Source: Arthrobacter sp. Alg241-R88
Lineage (GTDB): Bacteria; Actinomycetota; Actinomycetes; Actinomycetales; Micrococcaceae
Assembly: GCF_900537115.1 (NCBI RefSeq)
Contig: NZ_UNRG01000006.1
Span: 175,924 to 239,923, forward strand
Length of the DNA: 64,000 nucleotides
Direction: 5' to 3'
Shown here: in pieces, positions 15,886-24,265 of the stretch
Layout: each line of letters opens with the position of its first letter
Position numbering within the stretch: the first letter of the stretch is position 1
Notes under the pieces: model-generated
Told to the model about the DNA's origin: nothing
Seen by the model: only the letters and a program-made list of their open reading frames with translations
Databases searched by the model: none
Translations under genes and position numbers: made by a program

Positions 15886-17529
15886 TCAGCGCTTGACGTC
15901 GGGATCCGGCGCAAATTCCTGCAGCGCCGGAAGGGCCCGGCCGTCGAAGCTGAACATCGCCTGGTTTTCCCACGCGTTGCCCGTGGTGGCGTCTGCGGGA
16001 TCCCAGCCGTTGCCGGGAACCGCCGTCCAGGCAGGCTCCCAGGAGACAACGCCGAGGCCGCGTCCGCCGGGTGCAGAGGCCAGCACGTCCTGGACCGCAC
16101 GGAAGTTGGCTGCCTGTCCCTCCGGCGTGGCCGGGTAGCCGGGGATGAGCTGGTTTTCCCGGGCTATGACGTTCTCCCATGGATCAACCGGGTTGTCCGC
16201 GAGCGTGAACGGGTAGGAGTTTTCCACCACGATCACGTTCCGGTCGTAGCGGGCGGACAGGGTGGTGACGGCGTTCTGCAGGTCAGCCATGGAACCGTGC
16301 CAGAAGCCGTAGTATGACAGGCCGATCGTGTCGAACTGGACGCCCCGTTTGGTGACCTCGTCGTACCACCAGGTCAGGCCGCCGATTCCGTTGTTGATGT
16401 TGGTCAAATGCAGGATGACGTCCGTCTGGGCATTGACGTCCTTGGTGGCCCGGGCACCGGCCGAGAGGAACAGTGCCAGGTTGTCCCACTGGGCCCCCTT
16501 GACGTCATCCGTCGGGTTGACGTCCCAGGTTTGTCCGAGGGGCCAGAGCATACCCGGGTTGATTTCATTGCCCACCTGCACCGAGTCCGCCGTGGCGCCG
16601 GCGTTCTTCAACGCAGTCAGCACCTCGAAGGTGTGGGCGTAGACGGCGTCGGCCACAGCCTGTGGGCTCAGGCCCACCCAGGCCGCCGGCATCCCCTGGG
16701 CACCGGGATCGGTCCACCGGTCGCTGTAGTGGAAATCCACCAGGACCTTCATGCCGGCTGCCTTGGCGCGCTTGGCGGTTGCGACTACTTCATCTGTGGT
16801 GTTGTAGCCGTCAGCGGGATTGACCCACACCTTGAGCCGCACGAGGTTGGCCCCGGCATCGGCGAAGGCCTCCACAGCGTCCACCGGCCGGCCGTTTGCG
16901 TCGAAGTAAACCGCACCCATGTCCTCGTTCTTTGCGAGGTTGGAAAGGTCGGCGCCCCGGACCGCACGCTGCACAGATCCGGGGGTGAGCGTGACATCGT
17001 CAACCACTGCCCAGTCACCGGCCCTGCCGCGGGTTTCGATGACGATCTCGCATGCACTCTTTGTGACGTAGGCGTCGGCGGAGATCCGCAGCCACGCGCC
17101 GTCCTGTGCCGTGGACGGAAGGACGGTCTCGCCGTCGACACCGCAGTTCCTGAGCCCGATCCGGGAAGCCCCAAGTGTCCCCTCTGCCTTGACCCGCGCC
17201 GAAACCGTCCACCAGCCCTCGGCCAGGTTCCCGGTTTTCTGGCGCAGGTTCACCGTGCCGTCCGAGCCGAGCCGCTGGACCAGTTGCGAATTGCCGGCCT
17301 CTGCCGCCGTGGTGGTTGAGGCCGGGTCGCCGGTGGCCTTCCATCCGGCCAGTCCTTGGGAAAAGTTTCCATTGACCACGCCGCCCTCCGCCTTGGCGTG
17401 CGGGCTCTCAGCAACGGCGGGGGCAATTCCTGCCGGCAGTGCGACAGCGGCAAGGAGCGAGGCCACCACCACTGCTGATCGCCGTTTCCGGTTCCTGGGA
17501 TGCTGGATCTTTGAGTCGTGCTTTTCCAT
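15886..17529 (-). CDS. Secreted endo-beta-1,4-galactanase, GH53, with N-terminal carbohydrate-binding-like domain
   Basis: A 547-residue exported enzyme that cuts beta-1,4-galactan side chains of pectin. A signal peptide (basic head RNRKRRSAVVVAS, hydrophobic core, AVAE cleavage) is followed by a jelly-roll domain (about residues 50-190, GGVVNGNFSQGLAGWKATGD) and the GH53 barrel: VRGADLSNLA, DFHYSDRWTDPGAQ, the acid/base VQVGNEINPGMLWPLG and the nucleophile VIVVENSYPF. ATG 17529 has GGGAGGAC upstream; the open frame extends 35 codons further but without signal-like sequence. Products would be taken up by the importer at 7307-10648 and split by the GH42 enzyme. Two operator-like sites lie upstream. 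Confidence 0.93.
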   Translation of the reverse strand: MEKHDSKIQHPRNRKRRSAVVVASLLAAVALPAGIAPAVAESPHAKAEGGVVNGNFSQGLAGWKATGDPASTTTAAEAGNSQLVQRLGSDGTVNLRQKTGNLAEGWWTVSARVKAEGTLGASRIGLRNCGVDGETVLPSTAQDGAWLRISADAYVTKSACEIVIETRGRAGDWAVVDDVTLTPGSVQRAVRGADLSNLAKNEDMGAVYFDANGRPVDAVEAFADAGANLVRLKVWVNPADGYNTTDEVVATAKRAKAAGMKVLVDFHYSDRWTDPGAQGMPAAWVGLSPQAVADAVYAHTFEVLTALKNAGATADSVQVGNEINPGMLWPLGQTWDVNPTDDVKGAQWDNLALFLSAGARATKDVNAQTDVILHLTNINNGIGGLTWWYDEVTKRGVQFDTIGLSYYGFWHGSMADLQNAVTTLSARYDRNVIVVENSYPFTLADNPVDPWENVIARENQLIPGYPATPEGQAANFRAVQDVLASAPGGRGLGVVSWEPAWTAVPGNGWDPADATTGNAWENQAMFSFDGRALPALQEFAPDPDVKR

Positions 17530-17592
17530 GTCGTCCTCCCTGACGGTATGAAGTTGGAGCCGGTCCGTGGCTACCAATGCGCGCGTATGGAC

Positions 17593-17606
17593 CGTGTGCG
17601 CTCCCA
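17593..17606. promoter_or_regulatory. LacI-type operator candidate 1 before the GH53 gene
   Basis: CGTGTGCGCTCCCA shares its right half GCGCTCCCA with the known TGGGAGCGCTCCCA operators. It lies within an inverted repeat CCGTGTGC...GCACACGG (17592-17599 with 17613-17620), about 65-75 bp before the start. CGCTCCCAGTAG (17599-17610) is repeated at 17688-17699. Confidence 0.5.
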
Positions 17607-17681
17607 GTAGTAGCACACGGGGATATCCCTGCACTAGAGGCGTTCATACAACTCAGTTGCGGCCCTCCGTGGCAACTCAAC

Positions 17682-17695
17682 TGTAATCGCTCCCA
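17682..17695. promoter_or_regulatory. LacI-type operator candidate 2 before the GH53 gene
   Basis: TGTAATCGCTCCCA, a CG-centred 14-mer with the same right half as the site at 17593, exactly 89 bp further upstream. Two sites on one promoter allow looping or cooperative repression. The region 17530-17754 contains these sites and no gene. Confidence 0.5.
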
Positions 17696-17754
17696 GTAGG
17701 GCATAGGTTAGCCTGGATGCCCATTTCTTCACAGGCGGCCGGCCGGGCGCACCG

Positions 17755-18363
17755 TCAGCCAGTGGCCAGACGCATCCGAAGCGAGTCGAGGAGGAGCTGG
17801 AGGCCGGTCTCGAAAGCCCGGTCGCTGCGTTCCCGGCCGCGGCCGGAGGCCTTGAGCAGCCGCGACAAGGTGGCGGCGGACTCGGTCGGTTCCCAGACGT
17901 CGTCGGGGGCTGCAAGGTCCAGGCCGGCACCCAGGGAAAACGAGTCGATGACTGAGATGATCGTCAGCACCTCGTCGTCAGGGAACCCGCCGGCGATGAG
18001 TGCCGAGGCCATCCGCTCGTAGGCGGTGATCACTCCGGGATCGGTAATGGTCTTACCCACGATGAGCGGCACCACGAACGGGTGGGCCGCGTACATCTCC
18101 CGCTGGCCGCGGACAATCAGCGAGACCACCTCATGCCAGCCGGCATCCTCCGGAACCTCGGGGATGGATTGTGTGGCCAGCCGCGCGCGCATCAGCTCGA
18201 TGATCTCGTCACGCCCGGAGATGTGGTTGTACAGGGACGATGCCGTGACGCCAAGACGGCGGGCGAGGGCATTGACGCCGAAGCCGGCCCCTTCATCCAC
18301 CAGTTCGATGGCGGCATCGGCGATGCGGTCCACCGACAGGATCGGGGTTCTGGGCCGTGGCAT
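17755..18363 (-). CDS. TetR-family transcriptional regulator
   Basis: A 202-residue TetR/AcrR repressor. Its DNA-binding helices are in VDRIADAAIELVDEG and FGVNALARRLGVTASSLYNH (residues 11-47). The C-terminal ligand domain contains AHPFVVPLIVGKTITDPGVI, as in the tetracycline-repressor-like C-terminal family. ATG 18363 has AAGGGAG upstream. It is divergent from an MFS gene; a 23-bp palindrome lies 64 bp before its start and is the probable operator for both. The ligand is unknown. Confidence 0.88.
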   Translation of the reverse strand: MPRPRTPILSVDRIADAAIELVDEGAGFGVNALARRLGVTASSLYNHISGRDEIIELMRARLATQSIPEVPEDAGWHEVVSLIVRGQREMYAAHPFVVPLIVGKTITDPGVITAYERMASALIAGGFPDDEVLTIISVIDSFSLGAGLDLAAPDDVWEPTESAATLSRLLKASGRGRERSDRAFETGLQLLLDSLRMRLATG

Positions 18364-18426
18364 GGGGCTCCCTTCGTCAAATGCCAGTCTATGGACTCTT
18401 CCCTTTGATCCACGTCACATGCATAA

Positions 18427-18449
18427 TAAAACGAACGCCATTCGTTTTA
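18427..18449. promoter_or_regulatory. 23-bp palindromic TetR operator
   Basis: TAAAACGAA-CGCCA-TTCGTTTTA has perfect 9-bp arms and a five-base centre. It sits in the divergent TetR/MFS promoter region. AT-rich arms with spacing of this size are typical for TetR dimers. Confidence 0.8.
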
Positions 18450-18543
18450 GCGGAGGCTGCCGGTGACGGCAGCAGGCGCGGAGGACGCAACGGAGCGCCG
18501 CCGGCCCTGTACCGCGCATATTCCTGTTCAAAGGACACATCCA

Positions 18544-19827
18544 ATGACCCAGCCAGAACCGCAGCGGCTTCCGCTGACCACCCAACGCGCTGTCTCCACG
18601 TTCGGGATCGGCGTTGTCGGCTTTATGAGCGCCAACCTTGTCCCGTTTATGATCCTCGCCATTCAGGACTCCCTCGGCGTGGGCGCGACGGAAGCCGGAA
18701 CACTCATGACCGCCTGCCTCCTGGCCACGGCTCTCGCCTGCCTCCTGGTCACCCGCTTCACGGAAGGCCGCGGGCGTTACCTCGTGGCACGGCTGGGGCT
18801 GGCCGTGACGGCGGCAGGGTTCGGCCTCGCCGCCCTGGACCTGGCTCCCTCCGCGTCCATAATCGGCATCATCGCCGGTGGTGTTGGGGCCGGTGGTGCC
18901 GTGGCATCCGGCGGGGCAGCACTGGCCGCCCTCCGGAACCCAAACCGGACGTCCGGTATCAGCGGATTGGCTAACCGTGCCATCGTCACGGTTGTGCTGG
19001 CAGTTATCCCGGCGGTGGGCATCGGGATGGGAAGCGCCTTCGGCTTCGTGGCCGGGCTTGCGCTCGTGCTGCTGTTCACCGCCGGGTGGCTGCCGATGGC
19101 TGGAGCGCCAGAGGGACACGGCGGGACGCCGGGCGCGTCATCGGCGCCGAGTACGACGGCGGCAGCCGCCACCGGGGGAACCGTCGCCACGGGGACGATC
19201 GCCACAAGGACCATCACCGTGGCAGGTTTCGCTTTGCTGGCAGTTTTCGCGCTCTGGGCCGTGGGCGAAGACTCACTCTGGGCGATGTCCGGAGCCATCG
19301 GTGTTGCCCAGGCCGGCATGACGGAGGAACAGTTGGGCCTGGTGCTGAGCGCGTCCACCGCAGGAGGGCTGCTGGCCGCCATCGCGCTGATCTTCCTGGG
19401 AACCCGGCTGGGCCGGGCGCTCCCGCTGGGCATCCTGCTGGTACTCGGCAGCGCCTTGAAACTGACCGCCTGCCTCACCGACGACCCCACCATTTTCCTC
19501 GTCACCATGATCGCCTGGAACACGGTGTACGCCGTCGCCTTTATGTTCTTCATCGCCACGGCGGCCGCCCTTGATGCCAGTGGCCGCTGGTCCGGCCCTG
19601 TGCTGGGCGTCTACCTGGTGGGATCCAGCTTCGCGCCTATGTTCGGGGCGTGGATCGGAGAGGCGTTCGGCTTCCCCGCCCTCGGTTGGGTGCTCGCCGG
19701 CTTCAGCCTGGTGCTCCTGGTTCCCGCCGTGCTCATCGCCCGGCTCTCGTCAAGGGTCGAGGCGGAACACGCCTCAACCACACCAACCTCATCCGACATC
19801 GCCACCATCCGAACTGCAGGAGTCTGA
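18544..19827 (+). CDS. Major facilitator superfamily transporter under TetR control
   Basis: A 427-residue MFS protein with about 12 hydrophobic spans, many rich in Gly/Ala. A Thr/Ala-rich loop (GTPGASSAPSTTAAAATGGT, about residues 195-220) separates the halves. Earlier in-frame codons exist, but ATG 18544 has AAAGGAC at good distance. It overlaps neither neighbour; the amidohydrolase start follows six bases after its stop, so the two are probably cotranscribed. Export or import cannot be decided. With the amidohydrolase it may handle an amide or cyclic-imide compound. Confidence 0.85.
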   Translation: MTQPEPQRLPLTTQRAVSTFGIGVVGFMSANLVPFMILAIQDSLGVGATEAGTLMTACLLATALACLLVTRFTEGRGRYLVARLGLAVTAAGFGLAALDLAPSASIIGIIAGGVGAGGAVASGGAALAALRNPNRTSGISGLANRAIVTVVLAVIPAVGIGMGSAFGFVAGLALVLLFTAGWLPMAGAPEGHGGTPGASSAPSTTAAAATGGTVATGTIATRTITVAGFALLAVFALWAVGEDSLWAMSGAIGVAQAGMTEEQLGLVLSASTAGGLLAAIALIFLGTRLGRALPLGILLVLGSALKLTACLTDDPTIFLVTMIAWNTVYAVAFMFFIATAAALDASGRWSGPVLGVYLVGSSFAPMFGAWIGEAFGFPALGWVLAGFSLVLLVPAVLIARLSSRVEAEHASTTPTSSDIATIRTAGV

Positions 19828-19833
19828 AACCCC

Positions 19834-21447
19834 ATGACTGTGCTCTACCGCAACGCCCGCGTCTTCACCGCCGACCAGTCTGCCCCCTGGGCTGAAGCGT
19901 TCGTTACCGACGCCGGCAAGCTCACCCATGTAGGCAGCGATGCCTCCGCCACGGCGGCTGCCGGTGACGCCGCGGAGGTGGTGGACCTGGGCGGGAGGCT
20001 GGTGCTGCCGGGGTTCATCGACGCGCACACGCACGTGATGATGCTCGGCGAGGCACTGGGAAAGGTGGGCCTCACAGATGCCAGGACCCTGCCTGAGATA
20101 CAGGAACGCCTGCGCACCGCACGGGCCGCCGACTCCGGGGCCAGGCGGATCCTGGGCAGGGGCTGGCTGTTCGACTCGCTGCCTGGAGCACCAACCTCGG
20201 CCATGATCGACGAAGCAGTATCCGACGTCCCCGTCTACCTTGACGCCAACGACTACCACTCCTGCTGGGTGAACCGGGCCGCGCTGAAGGAACTGGGCAT
20301 TACCCGGGACACCCCTGATCCGCTCGGAGGACGCATCGGGCGGGACAGCCAGGGCGAACCGGACGGGATGCTGTACGAGACCGCAGCACAGCAGTTTGTG
20401 TGGCCGTTCCTGGGGCAGGTGACCTCGGACGCTGACCGGGATGCCGCCATCGAACGTTCCCTTGCGGCCTACCTGGCCGCCGGGGTGACCGGAGCAGTAG
20501 ACATGGCCCTGGGGGAACTCGACCTGGCAGCGTTCCTCCGTGCGGCAGCGCGGCGCGGCGGCCGGCTGCCGATCCGCGTCGTGGCGCACTGGTTCATCCA
20601 CAACACCGGCGACGAGGCCGAAAACCTGGCGCAAGTGGAACGGGCCGTACTGCTGGCCAGGGACGTCAACACCGAGTGGCTCCGCGTGGCCGGCATCAAG
20701 CTGGCACTGGACGGTGTGATCGACGCCTGCACTGCTGCCATGAACCGGCCCTACGCGGACGGTTCACAGGCCGGGCCCATCTGGTCCCCTGAGCAGTTGG
20801 ATCCGGTGGTGGCAGCCGCCGATGCCGCCGGGCTGCAGGTTGCCCTCCACGCCATCGGGGACCACGCCAGTGATATTGCCCTGGATGCCCTGGAACGCGC
20901 CGCAGAAATGAATGGCCCGCGCCGCCGCCGCCACCGCATCGAGCACCTCGAATACGCCTCACCGGAGACTCCCGCCCGGATGGCCCGGCTCGGCGTCACC
21001 GCGTCCATGCAGCCCGTCCACGCCGACCCCGCCATCTACGGCAACTGGGTGGCGATGCTGGGCGACGACCGGCCGGACCGCAGCTTCGCCTGGCCGGAAT
21101 ACGTGGCGGCCGGCGCCCTGTTGGCCTTTTCCACCGACGCCCCCACCGCGCCGTACGAGGCCCTGCAGAACATGTTCGTCGCTGCGACTAGGCAGTCGGC
21201 CCTGGACCCGTCCTTTCCGCCAAACAATCCGCATTTCGCCCGTCCCCTGGCTGACGCCATAGCGCACGCAACCCGCGACGCCGCGGCGTCGGTGATGGAG
21301 GAGGGCCGCCGTGGCCGCCTGGCGGCTGGCCTCGCTGCGGACTTCACCGTGCTCGACGCCGATCCTTTCAAGGACGGCGAGGAATCACTGCTGAATGCCC
21401 GCGTACTGCGCACCGTTGTTGGCGGCCGCACGGAGTACGTTGCCTGA
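19834..21447 (+). CDS. Metal-dependent amidohydrolase, YtcJ-like (amidohydrolase family 3)
   Basis: A 537-residue amidohydrolase. Metal-site motifs are visible: FIDAHTHVMM (His-x-His, residues about 66-75), GIKLALDGVIDACTAAM (Lys position), QVALHAIGDHA, RHRIEHLEYA and, near the C-terminus, FSTDAPTAPYE with the metal Asp. The C-terminal strand LAAGLAADFTVLDADPF is the usual amidohydrolase finish. ATG 19834 has a CAGGAG box. YtcJ-type enzymes are little characterised; some hydrolyse amides or N-formyl groups. Substrate unknown; coupling to the MFS gene suggests the compound is transported or exported. Confidence 0.88.
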   Translation: MTVLYRNARVFTADQSAPWAEAFVTDAGKLTHVGSDASATAAAGDAAEVVDLGGRLVLPGFIDAHTHVMMLGEALGKVGLTDARTLPEIQERLRTARAADSGARRILGRGWLFDSLPGAPTSAMIDEAVSDVPVYLDANDYHSCWVNRAALKELGITRDTPDPLGGRIGRDSQGEPDGMLYETAAQQFVWPFLGQVTSDADRDAAIERSLAAYLAAGVTGAVDMALGELDLAAFLRAAARRGGRLPIRVVAHWFIHNTGDEAENLAQVERAVLLARDVNTEWLRVAGIKLALDGVIDACTAAMNRPYADGSQAGPIWSPEQLDPVVAAADAAGLQVALHAIGDHASDIALDALERAAEMNGPRRRRHRIEHLEYASPETPARMARLGVTASMQPVHADPAIYGNWVAMLGDDRPDRSFAWPEYVAAGALLAFSTDAPTAPYEALQNMFVAATRQSALDPSFPPNNPHFARPLADAIAHATRDAAASVMEEGRRGRLAAGLAADFTVLDADPFKDGEESLLNARVLRTVVGGRTEYVA

Positions 21448-21487
21448 CTCGGCCAGCTGATGGGGCCGGGGCGAGGAAACTCTTCCT

Positions 21488-22330
21488 ATGGCAGCTCCCA
21501 TGCCGCCACCCGGTGCCCTCCGGTACCCTGTTGAGATGGCGCGAGAACTTGCCGAATTGAACGCGGAGGGCATCCTGCTGGCGGGGGCTGGACGGGCCAT
21601 CCTGCTTCAGCTTGCCGATCCGGCGGTGGGCCGCGGCGTCGCCGAGAACAGCACCTTCACGGACCGCCCGATCAATCGGCTTAAAGGCACCCTCACTTAC
21701 GTGTACGCCGTCACCTACGGGACCGAGGAGCAGGTCAAGGAGGTCCGCCGCAGGGTGAACCGCGCCCACATACCTGTCCGCCGGGATGCCGATGACACAT
21801 CCCCCGGGTACAACGCCTACGACCCGGAGCTGCAGCTGTGGGTGACGGCAACGCTGTACGACACTGCCCTCACCATCATCGAAAAGATCTACGGCCCGCT
21901 CGACGACGAATCCGCCGATGCCATGTACCAGGACTACGCCAGGCTCGGGACGGCCCTGCAGCTTCCGCCGGACAAATGGCCCAAGGGCCGCGAAGAGTTC
22001 AACCGCTACTACGAAGAACGCATGGCAAACCTTCGGGCCAGCGACGCCGCTGTGCGTGTGGGCCGCGGCCTCCTATACCCGAAGCGTGCAGCACTGTGGT
22101 ACCGGGCGATCATGCCGTTCGCCAGGTTCCTCACGGCCGGTCTCCTTCCGGACCAGCTGCGCCAGGACTTCGGCCTGCCGTGGAGCGGCCGCCATGAGCG
22201 CCGCTTCCACCGCACCATGAAAGTCCTCGCCGTGACCTACCCCAAGCTGCCGCAGGGCATCCGGCACTGGTTCAAGAACTACTGCCTCAACGACCTGGAA
22301 ACGTCCCCGCGCCGGGCAGTGAGTGCGTAG
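21488..22330 (+). CDS. DUF2236 / MpaB-like oxygenase (280 aa)
   Basis: A helical protein of the DUF2236 (MpaB/latex-clearing-like) family. The family marks are NAEGILLAGAGRAILLQLAD near residues 19-38, where AGA is conserved, and VYAVTYGTEEQVKEVRRRVN followed by HIPVR and DPELQLWVTATLYDTAL. Relatives include haem oxygenases, but many bacterial members have no known reaction. ATG 21488 has GAGGAAA upstream. It is the first gene of an overlapping operon with DUF817 and PAP2 genes: the next start lies 8 bp inside it. Confidence 0.85.
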   Translation: MAAPMPPPGALRYPVEMARELAELNAEGILLAGAGRAILLQLADPAVGRGVAENSTFTDRPINRLKGTLTYVYAVTYGTEEQVKEVRRRVNRAHIPVRRDADDTSPGYNAYDPELQLWVTATLYDTALTIIEKIYGPLDDESADAMYQDYARLGTALQLPPDKWPKGREEFNRYYEERMANLRASDAAVRVGRGLLYPKRAALWYRAIMPFARFLTAGLLPDQLRQDFGLPWSGRHERRFHRTMKVLAVTYPKLPQGIRHWFKNYCLNDLETSPRRAVSA

Positions 22331-23216
22331 TTCCGCCCCGCTGGAGCAGCGCCTCGATGAGCGCGCGCGCCGTTTCCTTGAAAGCGCCCCGGCCAGCCGC
22401 ATCCGCCCCAAGCTCACCGAGTTCGTTGTCTTCGGCCTCAAGCAGGGCTGGGCCTGCATCTTCGGCGCCGCCCTCCTCGCGGTGCTTATGGCCGCCAGGC
22501 TCTGGTACCCGGACCACGCCGGCCTGGCCAGGAACGACTTCCTGACCCTGGCCGCCGTCGCCATCCAGGTCCTCATGGTGGTGTTCAACCTGGAGACCCT
22601 CAGGGAGTTGCGGGTCATCATCCTCTTCCACCTGGTGGGCACGGTGATGGAGCTGTTCAAGACCGATGTCGGCTCCTGGTCCTATGAGGCCGAGGGCGTG
22701 CTGCGGATCGGGGCGGTCCCGCTCTTCAGCGGGTTTATGTACGCTGCCGTGGGTTCGTACATGGTGCGGGTCTACCGACTGTTTGACCTCAAATTCGCCG
22801 GCTATCCGCGGCGCTGGATCACGGCGGTCGTTGCCGCTGCCATCTACGTAAACTTTTTCACCCACCACTACATCTGGGATGCGCGCTGGGTGCTGCTGGC
22901 CGCCGTCGCCGTCGTTTTTGGCCGGTGCGTCATGCACTTCCGGGTGTTCCGGAAGCACCACCGGATGCCGCTCGTGATTGCGTTCCTGCTGGTGGCGCTG
23001 TTCATCTGGATCGCCGAGAACATTGCCACCTGGTCCGGTGCCTGGCTCTACCCCAGCCAGCTGGACGGCTGGCAGCCGGTGGGACTGGAGAAGCTGGTGG
23101 CGTGGTTCCTGCTGATGATCATCTCCGTGGTGCTAGTGGCCTGGGTCTACAAGCCCGAGCCGCCGAAGGCGGTGGACATAACGGAGCCCGCCGCGCAAGG
23201 TAAGGTTGCTTACTAA
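22323..23216 (+). CDS. DUF817 integral membrane protein (297 aa)
   Basis: A multi-span membrane protein of the DUF817 family. About eight hydrophobic segments are visible; characteristic sequence includes LFHLVGTVMELFKTDVGSWS, FSGFMYAAVGSYMVRVYRLF and WIAENIATWSGAWLYPSQ. Conserved Glu, Trp and His residues within the spans suggest an enzyme or pigment-binding site, but the function is unknown. Start is GTG 22323, overlapping the DUF2236 stop by 8 bp. The PAP2 gene follows. Confidence 0.85.
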   Translation: MRSSAPLEQRLDERARRFLESAPASRIRPKLTEFVVFGLKQGWACIFGAALLAVLMAARLWYPDHAGLARNDFLTLAAVAIQVLMVVFNLETLRELRVIILFHLVGTVMELFKTDVGSWSYEAEGVLRIGAVPLFSGFMYAAVGSYMVRVYRLFDLKFAGYPRRWITAVVAAAIYVNFFTHHYIWDARWVLLAAVAVVFGRCVMHFRVFRKHHRMPLVIAFLLVALFIWIAENIATWSGAWLYPSQLDGWQPVGLEKLVAWFLLMIISVVLVAWVYKPEPPKAVDITEPAAQGKVAY

Positions 23217-23247
23217 TTTCATAACGCGGCAGGGAGGGCTCAAAGAG

Positions 23248-24060
23248 ATGGTTGCAGGAAAGACTCCGCCTGAGACCGGTGTGAGCGGTGAAGTCCACCA
23301 GGACCGCTTTGTCGGCGGGCAGGACCTCACCCGGTGGGACAGCAAACCCGGCCGGTTCCTGGCCTCCACGGTTCAACGGATCAGCAGGCTGCTCGGCCCC
23401 CATGCGGCGTTGGTCCTCACCCTTGCCGTCGGGGCAGTGCTGGCCGTTGCGCTCGCCGCCGTATTCGCCGAGGTGTATGAATCCGTGGTCCAAGCCGACG
23501 GCGTCGCCGGGCTGGACCATCCGGTCCTGGACGGTGCCAAGACGCTCCGGTCACCGGGCCTGGACACGATTATCACCGGCTACACCGACGTGGGCGGAAC
23601 GGTGGGGATGCCCTTGTTGGCGCTGGCCATCATGATTGGGCTGGCGTTGAGGCGGCGGTCCTGGACGCCGGTCATCCTGATGCTGGTTGCCGGGCTCGGT
23701 TCGCTCCTGATGACCATCGCGGGCAAGGAACTGGTGGGCAGGACCAGGCCGGACCTGGCAGATGCCGTGCCGCCCTACGAGTACTCCGCTTCATTCCCCA
23801 GCGGCCACTCGTTGAATTCCGTGGTGATCGCCGGGATTGTGGCGTACCTGGTGATTCTCCGCCTCAAGTCCCCCCGCGCACGTGTCCTCACGGCAGTGGC
23901 AGCAGGGATCTTTGCCGCCACGATGGGGCTGAGCCGTGTTTACCTGGGCCACCATTGGCTTACCGACGTGCTGGGGGCGTGGGCGCTGGGGGCCGCCTGG
24001 CTTGCGCTGGTCATCACCGCCCACCGCCTCTACCTCACTACCCGGGTGCACCCGGCCTGA
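23248..24060 (+). CDS. PAP2-family membrane phosphatase
   Basis: A 270-residue membrane protein of the PAP2 type (lipid or isoprenoid-diphosphate phosphatase). All three catalytic motifs are present: KELVGRTRP, SFPSGHSLNS and SRVYLGHHWLTDVLG, near residues 155-245. The frame is open from TTG 23206 inside the DUF817 gene, but ATG 23248 has GGGAGGG upstream and is preferred. About six spans. Probable substrate is a lipid phosphate or undecaprenyl-diphosphate at the outer membrane face. Last gene of the operon; a terminator palindrome follows. Confidence 0.88.
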   Translation: MVAGKTPPETGVSGEVHQDRFVGGQDLTRWDSKPGRFLASTVQRISRLLGPHAALVLTLAVGAVLAVALAAVFAEVYESVVQADGVAGLDHPVLDGAKTLRSPGLDTIITGYTDVGGTVGMPLLALAIMIGLALRRRSWTPVILMLVAGLGSLLMTIAGKELVGRTRPDLADAVPPYEYSASFPSGHSLNSVVIAGIVAYLVILRLKSPRARVLTAVAAGIFAATMGLSRVYLGHHWLTDVLGAWALGAAWLALVITAHRLYLTTRVHPA

Positions 24061-24072
24061 CTGGAGTGGCGA

Positions 24073-24116
24073 GGTTGCCGGACGACGGCGGGAGCTTCCC
24101 GCGCCGCCCGGCAACC
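24073..24116. terminator. Palindromic terminator after the PAP2 gene
   Basis: GGTTGCCGG...GACGGCGGGA / TCCCGC...CCGGCAACC with three internal mismatches. Member of the GACGGCGGGA family. It separates the PAP2 gene from the convergent flavin monooxygenase gene. The 150 bases after it (24117-24265) show nothing else. Confidence 0.65.
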
Positions 24117-24265
24117 TGATGCGCCGGCCCGCCTGCTGCCCAGCTTCAGCGGCTGCGGCGGCGCAGCACCGGATCAGACAACGACGGCAGCCGATAGCCG
24201 GCGGCGTCGCCATGGTTCAGCCTCGTGCTGGGCGGGACGGCCTCGTCGATCCAGCTGTCTGGCCA

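Noticed and set aside
17654..17682. Inverted repeat CAGTTGC...GCAACTCAACTG as a regulatory hairpin upstream of GH53
   Set aside because: Only about six pairs in the arms, and it is next to better-supported operator sites; kept as unproven.
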